Assembly (NCBI RefSeq): GCF_002954265.1
Contig: NZ_PPSL01000001.1
Coordinates: 868,001-932,000 of the forward strand
Direction: 5' to 3'
DNA from: Flavipsychrobacter stenotrophus
GTDB taxonomy: Bacteria > Bacteroidota > Bacteroidia > Chitinophagales > Chitinophagaceae
Length of the DNA stretch: 64,000 nt
In this document: piece by piece, positions 52,990 to 62,531 of the stretch
Layout of the letters: each line of letters opens with the position of its first letter
How positions within the stretch are numbered: position 1 is the stretch's first letter
Position numbers and translations under genes: made by a program
Notes under the pieces: generated by a model
Told to the model about the DNA's origin: nothing
The model's input: the letters and a program-made list of their open reading frames with translations, nothing else
Database searches by the model: none

Positions 52990-54741
52990 ATGAGATATAC
53001 ATTACTGCTGCTTTTACTAACTATCAATTTTTACACCTCATTTTCGCAGGAAGGAAAAAGTAGTCAGTATGCAGCAGGTGCGCAATATGATAGCGCGATT
53101 CAATTTATGCAGCATGCTGATGACCTAAATGGACTAAAGTATCTAAGAGCTGCAATAACTATTTACCAAAATAACGGCGATAGAAAAGGAATAGCCAATT
53201 GTTACCAGGCCATGGGACAAATAGCCATTAACCATAGCAACCCCACACATGCATTAAAGAATTACCTGGCAGCATTAAAGATATCAGAAGCGTTGGGAGA
53301 CAAAACAGTTACTGCATACTGTTACAATAGAATCGGCGATATAAATAAAGGTCAACGTAACTATAAGGATGCACTGAAATATGATTTGTTAGCACTTCAA
53401 ATATTCAAGGAAACCAATAACAAAAACGGACTGGGAAGCTGCTATAACAGCATTGGCGATGTGTTTGAAAATGAAGGACATTATGACGAAGCGCTGAGTA
53501 ACTATACTTCCGCTCTGAAAATAATACAGGAAACTGGAGATCAAAAATCATTGACCTGGCCCTACTACAATATAGGAGAGGTATACATGCTGAAAGGCGA
53601 CTATAGCCAGGCACTCAAATATTATCAATTGGCGCTTAAGATACAGGAAAACCTAAATGACCAGAGTGGTAAGGCATGGTCATACAACAACATAGCAGCG
53701 GTATACATAAAGCGAAAGCAATTGGATACTGCAGAAAAATACTGCCTGCAAAGCCTTGAGATCACTACCAAACAAAATGAACTTTCAGGCATGACCAATG
53801 CCAGCCGCAACCTCAGTGATATTTATGAACAAAAAGGAGACCACATTAAAGCATTGCAATACTATAAGGCATACAAAACGCTACAAGACAGTGTATTGAA
53901 CAGGGATAATACCCGCAACCTGGTAACACAGCAAATGCAGTATGACTTTGATAAAAAAGAAGCGCAGATAAAAGAGCAGCAGGACAAAAAAGACCTGATC
54001 ACAACAGGTATAGGTGCCCTAATATTGTTAGCAGCGCTTGTAGTGAGAATGGCCTACCGCAGTCAACGTAAAGCCAGCATGCTGAAGAGTGAATTACTGC
54101 AACAGAAAGAAGAATCGATCGTTCAGAAGGAAATACTAATGCGGGAGATACACCACAGAGTGAAAAATAATCTACAGGTAATAGGCACATTGCTGGAGTT
54201 GCAGCTGGCCAGTATAACAGATAGCTATGCCAGAGATGCCATTACTGAAAGTGCTACAAGACTTAAAGCCATATCCCTCATTCATCAGCAGTTATACAGG
54301 GATGCCTACCTGGCTACAGTAGAATGTTCGCAATTTACTACAGACCTGCACACACAGGTGAGTACAATTTTCATTAACAGCGGCCAGTATGTAACGCTGC
54401 GCAATGAAATGCCACCTATAATGTTGGATATTGACACCGCAGTGCCATTGGGCCTTATACTGAATGAACTGATGACCAACTCTTACAAATATGCATTCAA
54501 AGGCAGTAACGGCAGCATAGACCTGAGAATAGAAAAAGAAGGCGACAGCTATATGCTAAAGTACAAAGACAGCGGCCCGGGACTACCAGATGGTATGGAC
54601 CTGAGATCATTAAAGAGCCTGGGTATACTGATCATGCAAAGCCTGACTAAACAAATAGGCGGGGCTTTTACATATTCAGCTGAGACAAAAACATTCCTGA
54701 TCACCTTCAGAGACGCGGCAGACATGAAGAAGGACGCCTAG
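52990..54741 (+). CDS. TPR-domain sensor histidine kinase (HisKA_2 family)
   Basis: 583 residues. A signal peptide is followed by at least five TPR repeats (~30-300; YNRIGDINKGQRNYKDALKY, YNNIAAVYIKRKQLDTAEKY), one membrane helix (~330-350, LITTGIGALILLAALVVRM) and the kinase domain. The phospho-acceptor region is REIHHRVKNNLQVIG, with H388 or H389, followed by the HATPase motifs (GLILNELMTNSYKYAF, YKDSGPGLPDG). This is the HWE/HisKA_2 group. It is followed 27 bases later by the LytTR regulator and is its probable partner. The TPR part sits in the periplasm, so the signal may be a protein or peptide. Confidence 0.92.
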   Translation: MRYTLLLLLLTINFYTSFSQEGKSSQYAAGAQYDSAIQFMQHADDLNGLKYLRAAITIYQNNGDRKGIANCYQAMGQIAINHSNPTHALKNYLAALKISEALGDKTVTAYCYNRIGDINKGQRNYKDALKYDLLALQIFKETNNKNGLGSCYNSIGDVFENEGHYDEALSNYTSALKIIQETGDQKSLTWPYYNIGEVYMLKGDYSQALKYYQLALKIQENLNDQSGKAWSYNNIAAVYIKRKQLDTAEKYCLQSLEITTKQNELSGMTNASRNLSDIYEQKGDHIKALQYYKAYKTLQDSVLNRDNTRNLVTQQMQYDFDKKEAQIKEQQDKKDLITTGIGALILLAALVVRMAYRSQRKASMLKSELLQQKEESIVQKEILMREIHHRVKNNLQVIGTLLELQLASITDSYARDAITESATRLKAISLIHQQLYRDAYLATVECSQFTTDLHTQVSTIFINSGQYVTLRNEMPPIMLDIDTAVPLGLILNELMTNSYKYAFKGSNGSIDLRIEKEGDSYMLKYKDSGPGLPDGMDLRSLKSLGILIMQSLTKQIGGAFTYSAETKTFLITFRDAADMKKDA

Positions 54742-54768
54742 TAATGTGCTGCAAAGTGCGTATTTTGC

Positions 54769-55506
54769 ATGGGTATGGCGAAAATAAAGGTAGGCATAGT
54801 TGAAGATGAAATGATCATAGCGCAAGGCATAGCTCACGCTCTTCATGAACTTGGCTATGACACTACCGAACCTGCGATAAGCTATACTGAAGCACTGGGC
54901 ATGATAGTGAGCGAACGGCCTGATGTGATATTACTGGACATACAACTGAAAGGACACAAAGACGGAATAGAGCTTGCTAAGAAGATAAAGGAGGAATACC
55001 ATATCCCTTTTATATTTCTTACCGCCAATGCCGATGCAGCAACCGTAAGCAGGGCAAAAGAACTAAACCCACCAGCCTATCTTGTAAAGCCCTTCAACAA
55101 AAGCGAACTGTTTGCGGCCATTGAGATATGTCAGCATAATTTTTCTGTGGCAGACAACAAAACAGACACCTCCGAAAAAGATAATTATCATATAAAAGAC
55201 TGCCTGTTTATAAAGCACGGCGCCAATTTTCATAAGATCAAGACCGAGGATATACTATATATAGAGAGTGATAACATTTATATAAATGTACACACCCGCG
55301 GCATTAAATACCTGGTAAGACAAAGTATACAAAATTACCTGGACCTGATAGGCGCCAGGCACTTTATGCGGGTACATAAAAGCTTTGCTATAAATACCAG
55401 CCATATTGACCAGATAAATACAGAAAGCGTATTTATCAATGGCAAAGAAATACCGATCGGCAAAACCTATCGAGAAGATCTCCTTTCATTTCTGCGTTTG
55501 GGCTAG
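54769..55506 (+). CDS. LytTR-family response regulator
   Basis: 245 residues, starting at ATG 54769 or two codons later. Receiver domain 1-~125 with D57 (PDVILLDIQLKGHKDG), K~109 (PPAYLVKPFNKSEL), and acidic pair E12/D13. C-terminal LytTR domain (TEDILYIESDNIYINVHTRG ... RHFMRVHKSFAINTSHIDQI). It closely follows the kinase at 52990. This is the second LytTR pair in the window, with a different kinase class from the one at 2140. Confidence 0.93.
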   Translation: MGMAKIKVGIVEDEMIIAQGIAHALHELGYDTTEPAISYTEALGMIVSERPDVILLDIQLKGHKDGIELAKKIKEEYHIPFIFLTANADAATVSRAKELNPPAYLVKPFNKSELFAAIEICQHNFSVADNKTDTSEKDNYHIKDCLFIKHGANFHKIKTEDILYIESDNIYINVHTRGIKYLVRQSIQNYLDLIGARHFMRVHKSFAINTSHIDQINTESVFINGKEIPIGKTYREDLLSFLRLG

Positions 55507-55563
55507 TCATTCAACTTCATCATTTCTATGCCCCGATAAATCCTTACTTTAGCAGGCCAAGCT

Positions 55564-56256
55564 ATGGCCAACGATATACTACTATTGAAAGATGCTAATG
55601 GTAAGATACTGGATAAATACCTGAGTAAAGGCTGGTATAGGTCGGGGAAATTTGTGTTTACTACCAAGATCGTATCTCCCGGGCAGGATGCAGTTTATCC
55701 GGTATATTGGCTACGATACATCACATCAAAGGTTGCTTTATCTACCAAAAACAAAAAGATAATTGAGCTAAATAAACACTTTAGTGTAACCATAAAGAAG
55801 TTTGCGATCACCGATGAACTTAGAACACTTCACAGATCATACATTGACAGTGTAACATTCACCACTGCAGCTACGCTCGAAGACCTGCTGATGGAAGTAC
55901 CCGCAAGAAGGTTTGATAGCTATGTAATAGAAGTGAGAGACGGAAATAAACTCATATCAGCAGGCATATTTGATAAGGGCACGACAAGTATAGCAGGCAT
56001 TGTAAATTTCTACTTGCCGGAATATAAAAAGTACAGCCCCGGAAAATACATCATGCTCTTAAAATACCAATATTGTATTGAGCAGAACATACCACTGTAT
56101 TATCCGGGCTACTATGCATTAGGATTATCGGTCTTTGATTATAAATTATTTCTGGATAAACAGGCCACCGAAGTATACCTTCCGGGGCCAAACATTTGGA
56201 TACCCTATTTTGAGTTTGACAGAATCATAAAGAATCTTTACGCTTCCAACGGATAA
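55564..56256 (+). CDS. Arginyl/leucyl-tRNA-protein transferase-like (Ate/Bpt C-terminal type)
   Basis: 230 residues. The C-terminal half carries the aminoacyl-transferase signature of Ate1/Bpt: SAGIFDKGTTSIAGIVNFYL, EYKKYSPGKYIMLLKYQYC and NIPLYYPGYY. This GNAT-related fold adds an amino acid from charged tRNA to protein N termini for N-degron recognition. The N-terminal part, which in Ate1 holds a CxxC-type cluster, shows no such cysteines here; the only cysteine I see is in the C-terminal half. Function as a true transferase is therefore uncertain. Its 3' end overlaps the convergent GH3 gene by 19 bases. Confidence 0.65.
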   Translation: MANDILLLKDANGKILDKYLSKGWYRSGKFVFTTKIVSPGQDAVYPVYWLRYITSKVALSTKNKKIIELNKHFSVTIKKFAITDELRTLHRSYIDSVTFTTAATLEDLLMEVPARRFDSYVIEVRDGNKLISAGIFDKGTTSIAGIVNFYLPEYKKYSPGKYIMLLKYQYCIEQNIPLYYPGYYALGLSVFDYKLFLDKQATEVYLPGPNIWIPYFEFDRIIKNLYASNG

Positions 56257-57764
56257 ACATACTTAAGCATTTCTTCCAGTTGAGTACGTTCATTGCTCAG
56301 GCGTGGCACCTTATGCTGCCCTCCCAACTTACCCTTATCTTTCAGCCATTTCTTAAAGCCATCTTTAGGCATCTGATGCACTATGGGCATACGCAAAGCA
56401 ATATCCTTGTGGCGCTTGGCTTCGTAATCGGAATTTATTGCCTGCAATGACTTATCAAGCAGCGTTGTAAATAACTCTAATGATACCGGCAAATGTTCAA
56501 ACTCAATAATCCACTCATGGCCACCATTACTTTCGCCGGTCATATAAAGAGGGGCAGCAGAGTAGTCGACAACAGAAGCACCGGTTTCCGCACATGCAAT
56601 GGCTATTGCGTTATCACTATTGTCTACTATCACTTCTTCGCCAAATGCATTGATGAAGTGCTTTAAGCGACCGGTAACTTTAATGCGGAATGGAGCGAGA
56701 GACGTAAATTGTATGGTATCGCCAACCAGGTAACGCCACAGTCCGCCATTTGTGCTAATGACTATTGCATACTGCTTGTAGGTCTCTACCTCTTTCAATG
56801 TGAGTGTTTGCGGGTGGTCTTTACCATACTCTTCCAACGGCATGAACTCATAAAATATGCCGTGGTTGAGGAACAGCAACATGCCGTCTTCATCCTCTTT
56901 ATCTTGTGCAGCAAAAAAGCCCTCAGAAGCATTGTAAGTTTCCCTGTAGTGCATATTTGGACTGGGGATGAACTGCTCAAACTGCCTGCGGTATGGAGTA
57001 AAGTTCACTCCACCGTGTATATACAATTCAAGGTTAGGCCATATGTCCAATAAATTTTTTGTGCCTGTTATTTCAAATATTCGCTTGATGAGTACTGTGG
57101 TCCAGGTTGGCACACCTGCTATGTAGGTTACGTTTTCTTTAATGGTGCTGTGTGCCATGCGCTCTATCTTCTCTTCCCACTCAGCCATCAGTGCGATAGA
57201 CATCTCGGGCAAGCGGAACATCTTGCCAGCGAACGGCATATTTTGTAATGTAACAGCCGATATATCACCAAAAAAAGAGGCAGCATTCAATTGATTGATC
57301 TGGTGGCTACCACCCAAAACAAGACATTTACCCGATGTAATATTAGAATCAGGATTGTCTTTAAGATATAATGCCAGTACATCTTTGCCGCCCCTGAAGT
57401 GATTATCATCGAGCGACTCTTTGCTTACCGGTATAAATTTGCTCTTGTCACTTGTTGTTCCACTTGATTTTGCAAACCAGGTGATGGGTGAAGGCCAGAG
57501 TATATTTTGCGTTCCTTCGAAAATGCGCTGTATATAAGGCTTTAAGGTTTCGTAATCATTGATAGGCACATTCTTCTGAAAATCGGCAATGCTGTCGATA
57601 TGTTCAAAATCGAACTTCTTACCGTACTCCGTAAACTGAGCTGAGCCAATGAGATGATTAAAAACCTGCTGCTGAGTATCTATGGGATTATGCATGAAAT
57701 TATCAATTGCACTCTGTCGCAATTTGATAAAACCTTTGAATGCAGGACTGATTAAGATACTCAT
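56238..57764 (-). CDS. GH3-family protein (acyl-adenylate-forming amidosynthetase-like)
   Basis: 508 residues, matching the GH3 auxin-responsive promoter family. Nucleotide-binding SSGTTSDKSKFIP, YNASEGFFAAQDKED, and GRLKHFINAFGEEVIVDN toward the C terminus are typical. In plants GH3 conjugates amino acids to hormones; in Bacteroidota the substrate is unknown. It is encoded next to lptB on the minus strand with a 40-base gap, suggesting a shared transcript. Confidence 0.9.
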   Translation of the reverse strand: MSILISPAFKGFIKLRQSAIDNFMHNPIDTQQQVFNHLIGSAQFTEYGKKFDFEHIDSIADFQKNVPINDYETLKPYIQRIFEGTQNILWPSPITWFAKSSGTTSDKSKFIPVSKESLDDNHFRGGKDVLALYLKDNPDSNITSGKCLVLGGSHQINQLNAASFFGDISAVTLQNMPFAGKMFRLPEMSIALMAEWEEKIERMAHSTIKENVTYIAGVPTWTTVLIKRIFEITGTKNLLDIWPNLELYIHGGVNFTPYRRQFEQFIPSPNMHYRETYNASEGFFAAQDKEDEDGMLLFLNHGIFYEFMPLEEYGKDHPQTLTLKEVETYKQYAIVISTNGGLWRYLVGDTIQFTSLAPFRIKVTGRLKHFINAFGEEVIVDNSDNAIAIACAETGASVVDYSAAPLYMTGESNGGHEWIIEFEHLPVSLELFTTLLDKSLQAINSDYEAKRHKDIALRMPIVHQMPKDGFKKWLKDKGKLGGQHKVPRLSNERTQLEEMLKYVYPLEA

Positions 57765-57804
57765 GGATTATTTTAAAATTAGTTAATTAATGGCTGAAGG
57801 GATA

Positions 57805-58605
57805 TTATAAAATATCATCGAGCTTATCTAACGTGTCGGTAGACAGAATACTTTTCCCTCCGCCCTGGTTAGTATAATTCTTCCTTCTTAGCACAAAGTT
57901 CTGCCCAAGGTAAACCTTTCTTACTTGTTCATCCTCTGCCAGTTCTTCGGCAGTGCCTGCTTTTAGTATCTTACCTTCAAATAAGAGGTAGGCCCTATCT
58001 GTGATAGACAGTGTTTCCTGCACATTGTGATCGGTAATAAGGATGCCAATATTTTTGAACTTCAAAGTGGCCACTATGCTCTGAATATCTTCTACCGCAA
58101 TAGGATCGATACCGGCAAATGGTTCATCGAGCAATATAAATTTAGGATTAACAGCTAATGCACGGGCTATCTCAGTACGCCTGCGTTCTCCCCCACTCAA
58201 CACATCACCATTGCTCTTGCGCACATGTCCGAGTCTGAACTCTTCCAATAGTTCCTCCAGCTTATGCAACTGTTCCTTTCGTGACAGCTTAGTCATTTCC
58301 AGAACAGCCAGAATATTGTCCTCTACCGATAGCTTACGAAAAATAGATGCTTCCTGCGGAAGATAGCCAATACCCTTATTAGCCCTTTTGTACATGGGCA
58401 ACTTGGTAATGTCCTCATCATCGAGAAAAACACGACCGCTGTCGGGCTTTACCAATCCTACCACCTGGTAGAACGACGTTGTTTTACCGGCACCGTTAGG
58501 GCCTAACAGGCCCACTATTTCGCCCTGGCTTACCTCGAAAGACACATTGTTGACAACAGTGCGCTTGCCGTATTGCTTGACTAAATTTTCGGTGTGTATT
58601 CTCAA
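57805..58605 (-). CDS. lptB: LPS export ABC transporter ATP-binding protein
   Basis: 266 residues, a little longer than the usual ~240. Walker A GPNGAGKT (35-42), signature [19 protein letters not shown], Walker [14 protein letters not shown], and H-loop [11 protein letters not shown]. The Gly-Gly-Glu-Arg signature and 'FAGIDP' are typical of LptB. It powers transport of lipopolysaccharide with LptF/LptG across the envelope. The C-terminal ~30 residues ([16 protein letters not shown]...) are an extension. It likely shares a transcript with the GH3 gene downstream. Confidence 0.94.
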   Translation of the reverse strand: MRIHTENLVKQYGKRTVVNNVSFEVSQGEIVGLLGPNGAGKTTSFYQVVGLVKPDSGRVFLDDEDITKLPMYKRANKGIGYLPQEASIFRKLSVEDNILAVLEMTKLSRKEQLHKLEELLEEFRLGHVRKSNGDVLSGGERRRTEIARALAVNPKFILLDEPFAGIDPIAVEDIQSIVATLKFKNIGILITDHNVQETLSITDRAYLLFEGKILKAGTAEELAEDEQVRKVYLGQNFVLRRKNYTNQGGGKSILSTDTLDKLDDIL

Positions 58606-58711
58606 CTGCGGAATTTTGTGTAAAAATAATAAAAATGAGACTGAGAGTTAGGTAAAAACTTGAAAGGCAAACGTTAAAACATCTGAACAGAAATGAGCTG
58701 TGATGAAATAA

Positions 58712-58747
58712 AAAATGTTCCGACTACATTGGCAGCCGGAACATTTT
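58712..58747 (-). terminator. Terminator after the T9SS cargo gene
   Basis: 11-bp stem aaaatgttccg / cggaacatttt with a 14-base loop, 17 bases after the stop of the gene at 58765 on the minus strand. Confidence 0.8.
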
Positions 58748-58764
58748 ATAGATAATAATTTATA

Positions 58765-59769
58765 TTATTTACCTACCACAAATTTCTGTGTAGCGTTGCC
58801 CTCTGCTGAATATAACTGAACGATATATACGCCTGCAGGCAATTCAGATACAGAATAAGAGAGTTCATTTGCGCCCTTAACAAGGCTGTTACCAGCGATG
58901 TTAGCAATAGTTCTGCCTGTAAGATCTGAGATAGTTACACATGCATCAGCTGTATTGGCAAGGTTGAATGCGATGTGCAGCAGATTGGCAGCAGGGTTAG
59001 GGAAAATGTTGAGACCTGATGCAACTGGCTTAGCATCATTAACGGCTGTAGTAGAACCTGAATGAGTGTAATACCTTGCCTGATCAAGATGAAGTACACC
59101 TGTACCAGATGTATCCAGATCAATTATCATAAGCGGCGTACGAATGCCTTGTGCATACCAACTGTAAGACTCTGTGCGGGAGCTACTCACCGGGAAACCG
59201 CTGAATATAACAGTCTGATGAGTTACCGTATGCATTCGCAGCGCATTTGGATAAGTACCTGAAGGTAATACCAGTGTCCCGTAAGCATCTGCCGTATTGC
59301 TGTCTACATAGTTAACAGAAGCCCCACTGAATGGAACTGAAGATGTATCGACCCAGGAATTGTTGTAAGTAAAAGGGAAGCGAATAAAATCTTTTGGATC
59401 GGTAAAATGGATAAAATCGCTACCTGAGTGACCGCCAATGGCTGTGATCTTAGCTGCACTTGTTACAATGTATGTGTAATCACTACCATCGAAACTGGCA
59501 AGGTTAGCGCCCGAAAATGAGTCGCAGTAAGGCGTGGCCGCGCAAGACAAGAACCTTGTGGTATCAGTAGTTGTATCGACTACCGAGCCAAAATTCCATG
59601 TAACTGTAGCGCCGGACGCGCCTACAGCAATGCTGTTAGAATCCAGATAATGGGCAACATTTACATCTCCGGCAAGAGGAGTGTTGGTTGCTGCAATAAG
59701 CGTTGGCTGCGCAGTTGCGGCAGCGATAGAGGCGATGGTGATCGCGGCAGATAGTACTACTTTTTTCAT
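58765..59769 (-). CDS. Secreted protein with T9SS type A sorting domain
   Basis: 334 residues with a signal peptide (MKKVVLSAAITIASIAAATA). The body is of unknown fold, with beta-rich stretches (GASGATVTWNFGSVVDTTTD) and two cysteines in CAATPYCDSFSGA. The last ~75 residues are a type A sorting domain (NIFPNPAANLLHIAFNLA, ELPAGVYIVQLYS). It is a cargo of T9SS with unknown role. It has its own terminator. Confidence 0.85.
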   Translation of the reverse strand: MKKVVLSAAITIASIAAATAQPTLIAATNTPLAGDVNVAHYLDSNSIAVGASGATVTWNFGSVVDTTTDTTRFLSCAATPYCDSFSGANLASFDGSDYTYIVTSAAKITAIGGHSGSDFIHFTDPKDFIRFPFTYNNSWVDTSSVPFSGASVNYVDSNTADAYGTLVLPSGTYPNALRMHTVTHQTVIFSGFPVSSSRTESYSWYAQGIRTPLMIIDLDTSGTGVLHLDQARYYTHSGSTTAVNDAKPVASGLNIFPNPAANLLHIAFNLANTADACVTISDLTGRTIANIAGNSLVKGANELSYSVSELPAGVYIVQLYSAEGNATQKFVVGK

Positions 59770-59865
59770 GTTGTTCTTGTTTTTTTGATTTTGAAGAACA
59801 ACACTGCAAGTGCTATGCCAAAAGCATTTCGCAAAAGTTAAAGAATTATAAAAGTGCTTTTTCTT

Positions 59866-60846
59866 TTATATCCACCACTTACTATTATACTCGGCTACCT
59901 CGGTTACGATACCCGGCTTTGGTAAGAACAACTTTATACCTTTTTCTTCTGAATGCTTGATGGTGGTCTGTACCGGCTCTCTCCATGCATGCAAAGCAAG
60001 GTTGAAAGTACCCCAGTGAATAGGCATCATTAGCTTGCCATTAAGCGCAAGATGCGCATCTGTAGCCTTATCGGGCCCCATATGTATATCGGGCCAGGAA
60101 GGGTTGGAAGCACCTACTTCCAGCATGGTAAGATCGAATGGACCATATTGCTCGCCTATCTCTTTAAAGCCCGGATGCCAGCCTGAATCGGCACCAAAGT
60201 AGATGTTATGTTTACTTCCTTTTATAGCAAATGATGACCACAAGGTTTGGTTACGATTAGTAATACCACGACCGGAGAAGTGACGTGCAGGTAAGGCAGT
60301 GATGGTGCAATCGACCGCTACACTTACTGTTTGTGTCCAGTCCGTCTCTGTGATCCTATCTGGGCTCACACCCCACTTTTCCAGTATAGCACCAACACCT
60401 AATGAGCAAAATATAGGTGCAGGATTATTGATCAGTTGCTTTATGGCCAAAACATCCAGGTGGTCATAATGATCGTGAGAAAGGATAATACCATCGAGCT
60501 TAGGTAACTGGTGTAGCGCTATAGGATATGGAAAGAAACGCTTTGGCCCTACCGATTGTAAAAAGGATGCACGCCCAATGACAGGATCTGTAAGAAAGCT
60601 GCGGCCGTCTATCTCTATCAGCAATGATGAATGCCCCATCCATGTAATGCGCAGTCCCGTTGATGATGTTGTATTGTAATCATTGACATCTACCGGAAAA
60701 GGCCCTATAGGTATCTTTGGTACGCGTTCTTCTTTTGCGGTAATGTACTTCCAGAGAATAGGCAGAAAACCACCTTCTGTTTGTATGGTTGGTATGGGAT
60801 TCTGGTAGGTATTACCTACCTTCTTAGATGGCTGTAATATGGACAT
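59866..60846 (-). CDS. MBL-fold metal-dependent hydrolase (UlaG/NAPE-PLD-like)
   Basis: 326 residues, no signal peptide. Metal-binding HxHxDH motif in SHDHYDHLD, further His in LPARHFSGRG and a C-terminal MPIHWGTFNLAL. It resembles the branch with N-acyl-phosphatidylethanolamine phospholipase D and UlaG (WMGHSSLLIEI as the lead strand). The substrate is not known. It is a single-gene unit on the minus strand. Confidence 0.85.
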   Translation of the reverse strand: MSILQPSKKVGNTYQNPIPTIQTEGGFLPILWKYITAKEERVPKIPIGPFPVDVNDYNTTSSTGLRITWMGHSSLLIEIDGRSFLTDPVIGRASFLQSVGPKRFFPYPIALHQLPKLDGIILSHDHYDHLDVLAIKQLINNPAPIFCSLGVGAILEKWGVSPDRITETDWTQTVSVAVDCTITALPARHFSGRGITNRNQTLWSSFAIKGSKHNIYFGADSGWHPGFKEIGEQYGPFDLTMLEVGASNPSWPDIHMGPDKATDAHLALNGKLMMPIHWGTFNLALHAWREPVQTTIKHSEEKGIKLFLPKPGIVTEVAEYNSKWWI

Positions 60847-61068
60847 GTGTTAGAATTGGAATACAAAGGAATGAAATAAACGTAGACGGCAAATCAGGGT
60901 TATCGGTGGATGGAGGGGAATTGTAGGTAGATAGAGGAAAAGTGTCTCAAAGAGAACCAGCCCGATGCCGAATGTCGTGGTTCGGCACTATTGATAAAGT
61001 AAGTATAAACTTGTGGTTTATCCTGACATTTGGAAAACGACGTGATGTAACAGCATTTTTCTAAACAT
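60847..61068. other. Intergenic region between hydrolase and rarA
   Basis: About 220 bases without a credible gene. It contains no strong terminator that I can see. Confidence 0.35.
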
Positions 61069-62337
61069 TCAATACCCATACTTTTCCTTCCAGCAGTTGC
61101 GGAGATAGTCGCGCATGCGGGCTTCGGCGGCGTTATCGGCAGGATCATAGAGTTTTACGCCGGCTATCTCAGCAGGTAGAAACTCCTGCTGCACAAAATT
61201 GCCCGGATGGTCGTGAGCATATTCGTAACCCTTGCCGTAGTCAAGTTTCTTCATCAACCCGGTAGGTGCATTGCGGATGTGCAGGGGCACCGACAGGTCG
61301 CCGGTCTGGCTGACCAGTTGCTGGGCCTTGTTAATAGCCATGTATGAGGCATTGCTCTTGGCCGATGAAGCCAGGTACGTAGCGCATTGAGACAAGATAA
61401 TTCTACACTCAGGATAACCGATCATCTCAACAGCCTGAAAGCAACTGGTGGCCAGCAGTAATGCATTGGGGTTGGCATTGCCTATATCTTCACTCGCTAA
61501 AATGATCATACGGCGGGCGATGAATTTAGGGTCTTCCCCACCCTCTATCATACGGGCAAGGTAGTAGACCGCGGCATTGGGATCACTGCCGCGTAATGAC
61601 TTGATAAAGGCCGAAATAATATCATAATGTTGCTCTCCCGACTTGTCGTAAAGTGCCATTTTCTTTTGCACAATATCCTGCACACGGGCATTGGTAAACA
61701 CTCGGGCACCATCGGGCAATGACGCCGCAATAAGCTCAGTGAGGTTCAGCAAACGGCGAGCATCACCGCCGCTCAATTGTATGAGTGCTTCCCATTCATC
61801 GATCCTGATATGCTGATCTGCAAGCCACTTATCTTTGACCATGGCCTGATTAACGAGCTCCATCATATTGTCTTCGTTCAGCGCTTTAAGCACATATACC
61901 TGGCAGCGACTGAGTAATGCACCTATGACCTCAAAGGATGGATTTTCGGTAGTGGCGCCAATGAGCGTTATTATACCTTTCTCAACGGCGCCAAGCAGTG
62001 AATCCTGCTGCGCTTTATTGAAGCGATGTATCTCGTCTATAAACAATAAAGCATGTCCGGCTTTGCGGGCCAGCTCTATGACCGCGCGCACGTCTTTTAC
62101 ACCACTATCTATAGCACTAAGGGTAAAGAAAGGCATGTTTAGAGAATGTGCGATGATCTGCGCCAGCGTGGTTTTCCCTACTCCCGGCGGGCCCCAGAAA
62201 ATAATAGAATGACCCTTACCACCATGCACAATCTGTTCCAGCACCTTACCCTTACCTACCAGGTGGTCCTGCCCTATAAAATCATTAAGTGTTTGTGGCC
62301 TTACCCGCTCTGCAAGCGGCGCATTAGTTGCTGACAT
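61069..62337 (-). CDS. rarA: Replication-associated recombination protein A
   Basis: 422 residues. AAA+ ATPase core with Walker A FWGPPGVGKTTLAQI, Walker B LLFIDEIHRFNKAQQD, sensor GATTENPSFEV and the C-terminal domain with LPAEIAGVKLYDP. This matches RarA (MgsA/Mgs1/WRNIP1 family), a homotetramer that acts at stalled forks and recruits to the replisome. The start LxxRVRPQTLNDFIGQDHL is typical. Single gene, divergent from the gene at 62532. Confidence 0.95.
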   Translation of the reverse strand: MSATNAPLAERVRPQTLNDFIGQDHLVGKGKVLEQIVHGGKGHSIIFWGPPGVGKTTLAQIIAHSLNMPFFTLSAIDSGVKDVRAVIELARKAGHALLFIDEIHRFNKAQQDSLLGAVEKGIITLIGATTENPSFEVIGALLSRCQVYVLKALNEDNMMELVNQAMVKDKWLADQHIRIDEWEALIQLSGGDARRLLNLTELIAASLPDGARVFTNARVQDIVQKKMALYDKSGEQHYDIISAFIKSLRGSDPNAAVYYLARMIEGGEDPKFIARRMIILASEDIGNANPNALLLATSCFQAVEMIGYPECRIILSQCATYLASSAKSNASYMAINKAQQLVSQTGDLSVPLHIRNAPTGLMKKLDYGKGYEYAHDHPGNFVQQEFLPAEIAGVKLYDPADNAAEARMRDYLRNCWKEKYGY

Positions 62338-62531
62338 AGTTTTCTCCTGTGTGCAATTTAGTGTTTATTCATCTGACACGGAGTTAGTGAAAAATCAAAA
62401 AGAGAAATTTTATTAATTCAGCATCTAATGAAAACATATAGCATTCAGGATCATTGCTATAGAAATGTTAAATACAAAGTATTCGCTATGGAGAGTAGTT
62501 GTTATTACGTCTTCTTATTAAACACATGCAT

